Assembly (NCBI GenBank): GCA_000733355.1
Contig: JNVV01000007.1
Span: forward strand, 122,624-186,623
From: Falciphora oryzae
Taxonomy: Eukaryota; Ascomycota; Sordariomycetes; Magnaporthales; Magnaporthaceae
DNA: 64,000 nt
Direction: 5' to 3'
Part shown: piece after piece, positions 59,225 to 64,000 of the stretch
How positions within the stretch are numbered: the first letter of the stretch is position 1
How the letters are laid out: each line of letters starts with the position of its first letter
Notes under the pieces: generated by a model
The model's input: the letters and a program-made list of their open reading frames with translations, nothing else
The model's database searches: none
Told to the model about the DNA's origin: nothing
Program-made: the position numbers and the translations under genes

Positions 59225-60200
59225 TCAAAACGGCCCTGATCTCGATGGCATGGGTGGCGGCAAACTAGTCCGGCCGCGTGTGTATGGTACGGGCTGTTAT
59301 GGTAAGGACACGCAAGTGTAGGAAGACAAGGTGGCAGATACGATGGTTAAAGAAGGGCGGCTGAGAAGAGAAACAGGGCAAAGAAGAAGAAGCGCGGCCC
59401 GTTGGTCTTCCAGCCGAGCAAGCGAGAAGATCATGGGCATGGGTGTGTGTTCTCGTTAGGACGAACCACGTAATGTCATTTTCCCACCAGTCCAGGCCAC
59501 CCGTTCGTCGTTGTCTCCCTAAACGGTGACGCCATGCTCAATCGATACCTCTTCCAGACATCCATAATCTGGGATTCCATTCGCCCCCAAGCAAAAGCAC
59601 GGGGCAGAGTCACATCCCGCCCAGCCCTCGCTCCCTTGGGTCGGCCATGCGAGCAGAGTCGGATGACAAGATAACCGAGGGGGCCTCTGGGGGGCCCGGC
59701 CTTTGAGGTTTGGAGGGACAACGTCGTCGGCCAATGCCTATTGCTGGCGCATGTTTCAGACCGGCCTTGAGTTCCCACCCATCTGACAGCAGGGGGTGCA
59801 AGGATGCCACGTCGGATCTGCGGCATGTTACGCCTAAAAATTGACAGCCTCAAGCCCAGGGTTTTGTTTTTTCTTCGTCAGGGAGTTCAGCCACACAAAG
59901 CTGACCGGACAAGCCACATCGATTCATTATCGTGGTCCCGCCGTCGCAAGCGGGCACCCCTCAAGTCAAGCATCAAATGGGGACATTTATCTTCGCTTCA
60001 TCATTCGTCATTTTTGCTCATTTCTTTTTTTTTTTTTTAGGCGACTTTTAGGTCTTTAAAGTCGGGCGTGATCGCGCACCTGCGGCTATAGCTTCAGTGT
60101 TCGTGTGTGTATCTTTTTGCATGTCGACGATTCCTTTCATCTTGATTTTCTCACCCTCACTCACAAGATCGGTCTTCTCCAGACCTGATATTTGAATGAG
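59225..60200. other. Divergent promoter region
   Basis: About 980 bases between divergent genes. It has a T13 tract near 60026-60038 and T/C-rich sequence toward the pseudouridine gene. No gene seen. Confidence 0.5.
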
Positions 60201-62912
60201 ATGTCGTCCATGCCACGAGCTTTGACGGCAACCAGGGTCTTGGCCAGACACCTCACCAGACTCTCCCCACATAAGCCAAGGCATCTCAAGAGCAGCTACT
60301 CGTGCTTCCGTGCCTACAGCCATGGCCGCCTGGGGGCCATCCTGAAAGTCTCGGAAGAGGTCGAGGACGCCATCAAGACCAACAGGCCCGTCGTGGCTCT
60401 TGAATCCACCATTTACACCCATGGCGCCTTCGACGAGGACCTGGGGCTCGAATCCATCGTTCGCGATCACGGAGCTGTCCCCGCCGTCATAGGCATCCTG
60501 GATGGCACCCCGACCGTGGGACTGACCCCGGCCGAGAGAGACCGCATGGTCTCCGAGGGTGCCAAGAAGGTGTCGCGCCGGGACATCGCGTACTTGACTG
60601 GAACGGTAAGATTTTTATTTCGAAAACAATAAGAACCCGCCGCCTTTATATCCCGGATTCTCTTCTCCAGCTGGACTAAGGCGGGAATGCTTGAATCTCG
60701 ATATAGGGCATGGCTGGTCGTCGTATGCATGGAGGGACCACCATCGCAGGCACCATGGTGCTGGCGAGGCTTGCTGGAATCAAGGTGTTCGGAACTGGAG
60801 GTCTCGGCGGCGTCCACCGTGGCTGGGAGACCACCATGGACATCTCTGCAGACCTCACCGAGCTTGGCAGGACCCGGGTCGCCGTCGTCTGCGCTGGATC
60901 TAAAGGCTTTCTGGACATCCCCACGACCCTCGAGTACCTTGAAACGCAGGGAGTCCTTGTATCGACCTTTGCCGATGGCCGCTCTGGTGACGTCGACTTC
61001 CCCGCCTTCTGGGCCAGAGACAGCGGCATCAAGAGCCCTTCGACAGTCCAGGATGAAACGGAGGCCGCAGCAATGATTCTGGCCCAGGAGAGACTTAATA
61101 TAGAATCCGGCATTGTGTTTGCTAACCCCATTCCCACCGACCACGCCATCCCCAGAGAGGAGATGGACAAAGTTATCGACCGTGCCGTCTCCGAGGCGAC
61201 AGAGCAAGGCTTCTCCGGACATCGTAACACTCCATTTATTCTACAGAGAATCCGGGAGTTAACACATGGAGGCAGTGTCCCAGCAAACCTTGCACTTGTG
61301 CGGGCAAACGTTGCTCGTGCTGCTAAAATCTCCGTGGAGCTCTCTCGGCTTGAGTCCGGGGGTTCTGCGGCTGCCTTGTAAATACCACTACATGCCTACC
61401 TATCTACCTACCTACCTAGATGTCTCCTCATAGCGTGCCAGAAGTGAACTTTGCATGCTGATCTGTTTGATTTTTGCAAACCAGCCAGCCTAGTACGGCC
61501 AATGTGCGAGGTATACCAGCCGATCAGAGCCAGCCCAGGATTGTGAGGGCCGAGGAGAAGGTAAGTGCCTACGTTTGATACCCTTGATCAGAATGCGTGT
61601 ATGAGCAAGCTGACTCGCCCGCCAAGAATGATTCCAAGGTTGATATCCTGGTCGCCGGGTCTATTGCTCTCGACCTAAGCTGTGACTTCTCCCCTGGAGC
61701 TGGAGGCAAGAGTGGTGAAGTTGCACCCAAGCATCACACGTCCAATCCGGCCTCGATTACCCAAGCCGCGGGCGGTGTTGGATTCAACGTCTCGCTTGCC
61801 GCCCACCGCGTTGACCGCCACACCACAACGCGACTGTGCAGTGTGATCGGCGATGATGTGTAGGTTGCGTTCTCGCTCTTGCCTTTCATGGTCCCCAGAA
61901 TCTGACACTTCATAGCGCTGGTGCTACCCTTTTATCGATCATGGAGTCCTCTGGGATGGACACTGCATTCATCCGCCAGCTGGGCAGGGAGTACCGCTCG
62001 GCCCGAACGGCGCAGTATGTGGCCGTCAACGACGCGGAAAAAAACCTCGTGCTTGCCATGGCGGACATGGACATCCTCGCCAGCCACTCGTTCAAGACGT
62101 ACTGGCACTCGGCGATTGCTGCATCCCGCCCCAACTGGCTGGTGGTCGACGCCAACTGGAGCGAGAATGACGTCCACAACATCTGGATTTTGGCTGGCCG
62201 CGAACACGGGTGCAAGATCGCGTTCGAGACTGTCAGCACTTACAAGTCGGCCAAGCTCTTCCCACCACCACCCGCCAGGCCGACGAGCGGGCCGAAGGGG
62301 CACTCGGAGCTGCTGCACCCGACGCCGCTCGTCGACCTGGCCACCCCCAACAGCTACGAGCTCTCGGCCATATACAACGCGGCCAAGGACAACGGCTACC
62401 TCGAAAACCCAGAGTGGTTCAGCACCATCGACGCTCTAGGCATGACCGGGGCTCGGGACAGGTTCGTGAGGCTGGCATCGGCCGCCCTGACGGACGAGGG
62501 AATCCCGCAAATGAACATCCAGCTGCTGCCGTACATCCCGACAATCCTCACCAAGCTCGGGCCCAAGGGCGTGCTGCTGACCATGCTGCTCGGGCCCGAC
62601 GACCCGCGGCTGCGCTCGGCCGAGGCGCAGCCATACATCCTGGCCAAGGCCACAGGGCAGCACCCCCACGTCGGGGGCGTCTACATGCGGCTCTTCCCCG
62701 CGGTCGAGGAGGTCAAGGATGTGGTTTCGGTGAACGGAGCTGGAGATACGTTCATGGGTGTGCTTGTTGCTGGTCTGGCACGGGGAGGCAAGGTGGAGGA
62801 GCTTGTCGACGTTGCCCAGAGGGCGGCTGTGATGACACTCCGCAGCCACCAGGCCGTCAGCGAGGAGCTGGGAAGGCTGGAGATGGAAGTGGCGAGCGCA
62901 GCTCAGCGATGA
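60201..62912 (+). CDS. Bifunctional pseudouridine-5'-phosphate glycosidase / pseudouridine kinase
   Basis: Five exons: 60201-60605, 60707-61377, 61485-61560, 61627-61859, 61916-62912; 2382 nt, 793 residues. The N-terminal half is a PsuG/IndA glycosidase (VVALESTIYTHGAF, TPTVGLTPAE, YLTGTGMAGRRMHGGTTIAGTM, GTGGLGGVHRG, NPIPTDHAI). A linker of about 30 residues is encoded mostly by exon 3. The C-terminal half is a PfkB-family kinase (DILVAGSIALDLSCDF, TQAAGGVGFNVSLAAHR, and the catalytic VVSVNGAGDTFMGVLVAGLARG). Together they phosphorylate pseudouridine and split it to uracil and ribose-5-phosphate. The first 40 residues are basic, Ser/Arg/Leu-rich and nearly acid-free, like a mitochondrial presequence. 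ATG at 60201 is the first in frame. The acceptor before exon 4 (AAG at 61626) is uncertain; GAG at 61605 is the alternative. Confidence 0.92.
61390..61420. repeat. CTAC-type microsatellite in an intron
   Basis: About six imperfect copies of CTAC/CTAT shortly after the donor of the second intron of the pseudouridine gene. Confidence 0.75.
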
Positions 62913-63228
62913 GCATTTTCATTTGGCCAGTTGACGTGTCTTCAAAGTTGTCACAACATGTCGGCAGCAAAGTATTTGCGTCGTTTAGCATCACGTGGTT
63001 TCTGCTGTGAATTGTTCGGGGCGGGCGGAGTGGTGGAGTGGACCCACAGAGATCGGTGTTATCGATAAGCCTCCTGCTGCACGCCAAAGAAAAAAATTTG
63101 GAAGAACCTCAACTGCCAAGTCGCGAGTTTGGTGGCACTTTGCAAACGCTCAGAGGTGTCGTCGCAACCAGGTCCGCAAACGCACCAAGGATAGCATTGC
63201 TGAGATTCTTTTCTGGGCCTCAAACAGC
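62913..63228. other. Short intergenic region upstream of UTP18
   Basis: About 315 bases between two genes on the same strand. No gene seen; it must hold one 3' end and one promoter. Confidence 0.5.
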
Positions 63229-64000
63229 ATGGCACCAAACCCCAGGAAAGAGTTTGAGGCGTCGGACAAGGAGACTTTCTCGGACGACGACTTCGCCGGG
63301 TTCGGCGACGACGATGCCCTGCCAGCGGCTTCAGAAGTCAAGCTCCAGGTCTACGACAAGGATTCGGACGAGGAAGAGCTCGAACGACTGGTTCTCGGCG
63401 ATAGGGACACTTTCAGGAGCAAGCTCTTCGACAATGACGACCTGTCCACAACCAAGGACCTGACGCTGGCCGACGCCCCCCCTGCGCCAGCCAGCGGCGC
63501 CGCGCACGTTGCCGACTCGGCTCTGTTTTTCTTTGCCACCGACAAGGAGCCGGTCCCTGACGGGCAGCTGGTGAGACCCTCGTCGAAAACGCTCGAAGAC
63601 CCCACCGCGCGGGGCGGCGCGGCCGCCTGGGAAGACAGCGACGACGAGAAGCTCTCCGTGTCCCTCGCGGGCGCTACGAGGCTGCGGAAATTACGTCTGA
63701 CAGAAGGGGAGGACGTGGTGAGCGGGGCTGAGTACGCCAGGCGGTTGCGCCAGCAATATCTGCGTCTGAACCCAGAACCGTCTTGGGTCAAGGACGCGAC
63801 CGGGCGGGAGCCGAAGCGGCGGAGAAGGTCGTCGGCGTCATCCGGGTCCGATAGCGGGAGTGAGGACGAAGACGAGGACATCGACCCGTCTGCCATGCCA
63901 CTCGAGGAGTTCCTGCGCGATGCTAGCGCCCTCGTGGAAAGCGCGGGGCCGAGGAAGAGGAGGAAACTACGGCCAGAGACCATCAACATCCAGAAGACAC
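63229..64000 (+). CDS. UTP18: U3 snoRNP / small-subunit processome protein Utp18 (5' part, cut by window end)
   Basis: Open from ATG at 63229 (MAPNPRKEFEASDKETFSDDDF) to the window edge, 257 codons with no intron seen. The N-terminal region of Utp18 is recognisable: acidic stretches, LFFFATDKE, WEDSDDEKLSVSL, RLRKLRLTEGEDVVSGAEYARRLRQQY, and NPEPSWVKDA, followed by an acidic/basic linker with SGSDSGSEDEDED and RKRRKLRPETINIQ. The WD40 repeats that should follow lie beyond 64000. Utp18 is a nucleolar component needed for early pre-18S rRNA processing. Assignment rests on the conserved N-terminal block, so fairly sure. Confidence 0.87.
   Translation, partial: MAPNPRKEFEASDKETFSDDDFAGFGDDDALPAASEVKLQVYDKDSDEEELERLVLGDRDTFRSKLFDNDDLSTTKDLTLADAPPAPASGAAHVADSALFFFATDKEPVPDGQLVRPSSKTLEDPTARGGAAAWEDSDDEKLSVSLAGATRLRKLRLTEGEDVVSGAEYARRLRQQYLRLNPEPSWVKDATGREPKRRRRSSASSGSDSGSEDEDEDIDPSAMPLEEFLRDASALVESAGPRKRRKLRPETINIQKT

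Overview
The window is from a filamentous ascomycete, most likely a Sordariomycete. The signs are short spliceosomal introns (about 56-175 nt, GT...AG, CTRAY-type branch sites), GC-rich coding sequence, long gene-free promoters with A/T homopolymer tracts, a dispersed single 5S rRNA gene, and fungal markers such as PalF/RIM8, wax-synthase-like MBOAT and GPI-anchored wall proteins. The genus cannot be fixed from the sequence. One assembly gap (141 N) lies at 25989-26129. Exons were joined by hand; in nearly every gene the summed exon length is a whole number of codons, which supports the models.

Layout, left to right: an SDR oxidoreductase (minus, 2229-3197); a very large RhoGEF with DH, BAR and SH3 domains (minus, 4579-10712); telomerase reverse transcriptase in seven exons (plus, 12777-16665); a 5S rRNA gene (minus, 16877-16995) and a decayed fold-back element; a wax-synthase/MBOAT acyltransferase carrying a five-residue tandem repeat (minus, 17677-19668); a decayed bacterial-type BNR-repeat gene (20808-21625); the ambient-pH arrestin PalF/RIM8 (minus, 22015-24567); a 4.2-kb gene-free stretch holding the gap; the replication-licensing ATPase Cdc6 (minus, 28815-30771), divergent from molybdenum cofactor sulfurase (plus, 31657-34265); a cysteine-rich, mucin-like single-pass membrane protein (minus, 34755-36612); the GINS subunit Sld5 (plus, 38549-39395); a small GPI-anchored protein (plus, 41437-42111); methylthioribulose-1-phosphate dehydratase (minus, 42394-43400); calnexin (plus, 45084-47066); methylmalonate-semialdehyde dehydrogenase (plus, 47889-49634); a phenol 2-monooxygenase-type flavoprotein (minus, 50572-52868); a membrane SDR with an apparent frameshift (plus, 56036-57312); a five-exon secreted/GPI protein with a 21-nt microexon (minus, 57978-59224); a fused pseudouridine-phosphate glycosidase/kinase (plus, 60201-62912); and the 5' part of UTP18 (plus, from 63229, cut by the window end).

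This is mainly a housekeeping region: replication and telomere maintenance (TERT, Cdc6, Sld5), ER folding (calnexin), nucleotide, methionine and branched-chain catabolism, Moco maturation and pH signalling. I see no secondary-metabolite cluster, CRISPR array or intact transposon. The most interesting signals are a tandem splice acceptor in TERT where one choice gives an immediate stop, a 5S gene facing the TERT 3' end, a degraded inverted-repeat element, a broken bacterial-type gene, three PSAP motifs in PalF, and the frameshifted SDR.
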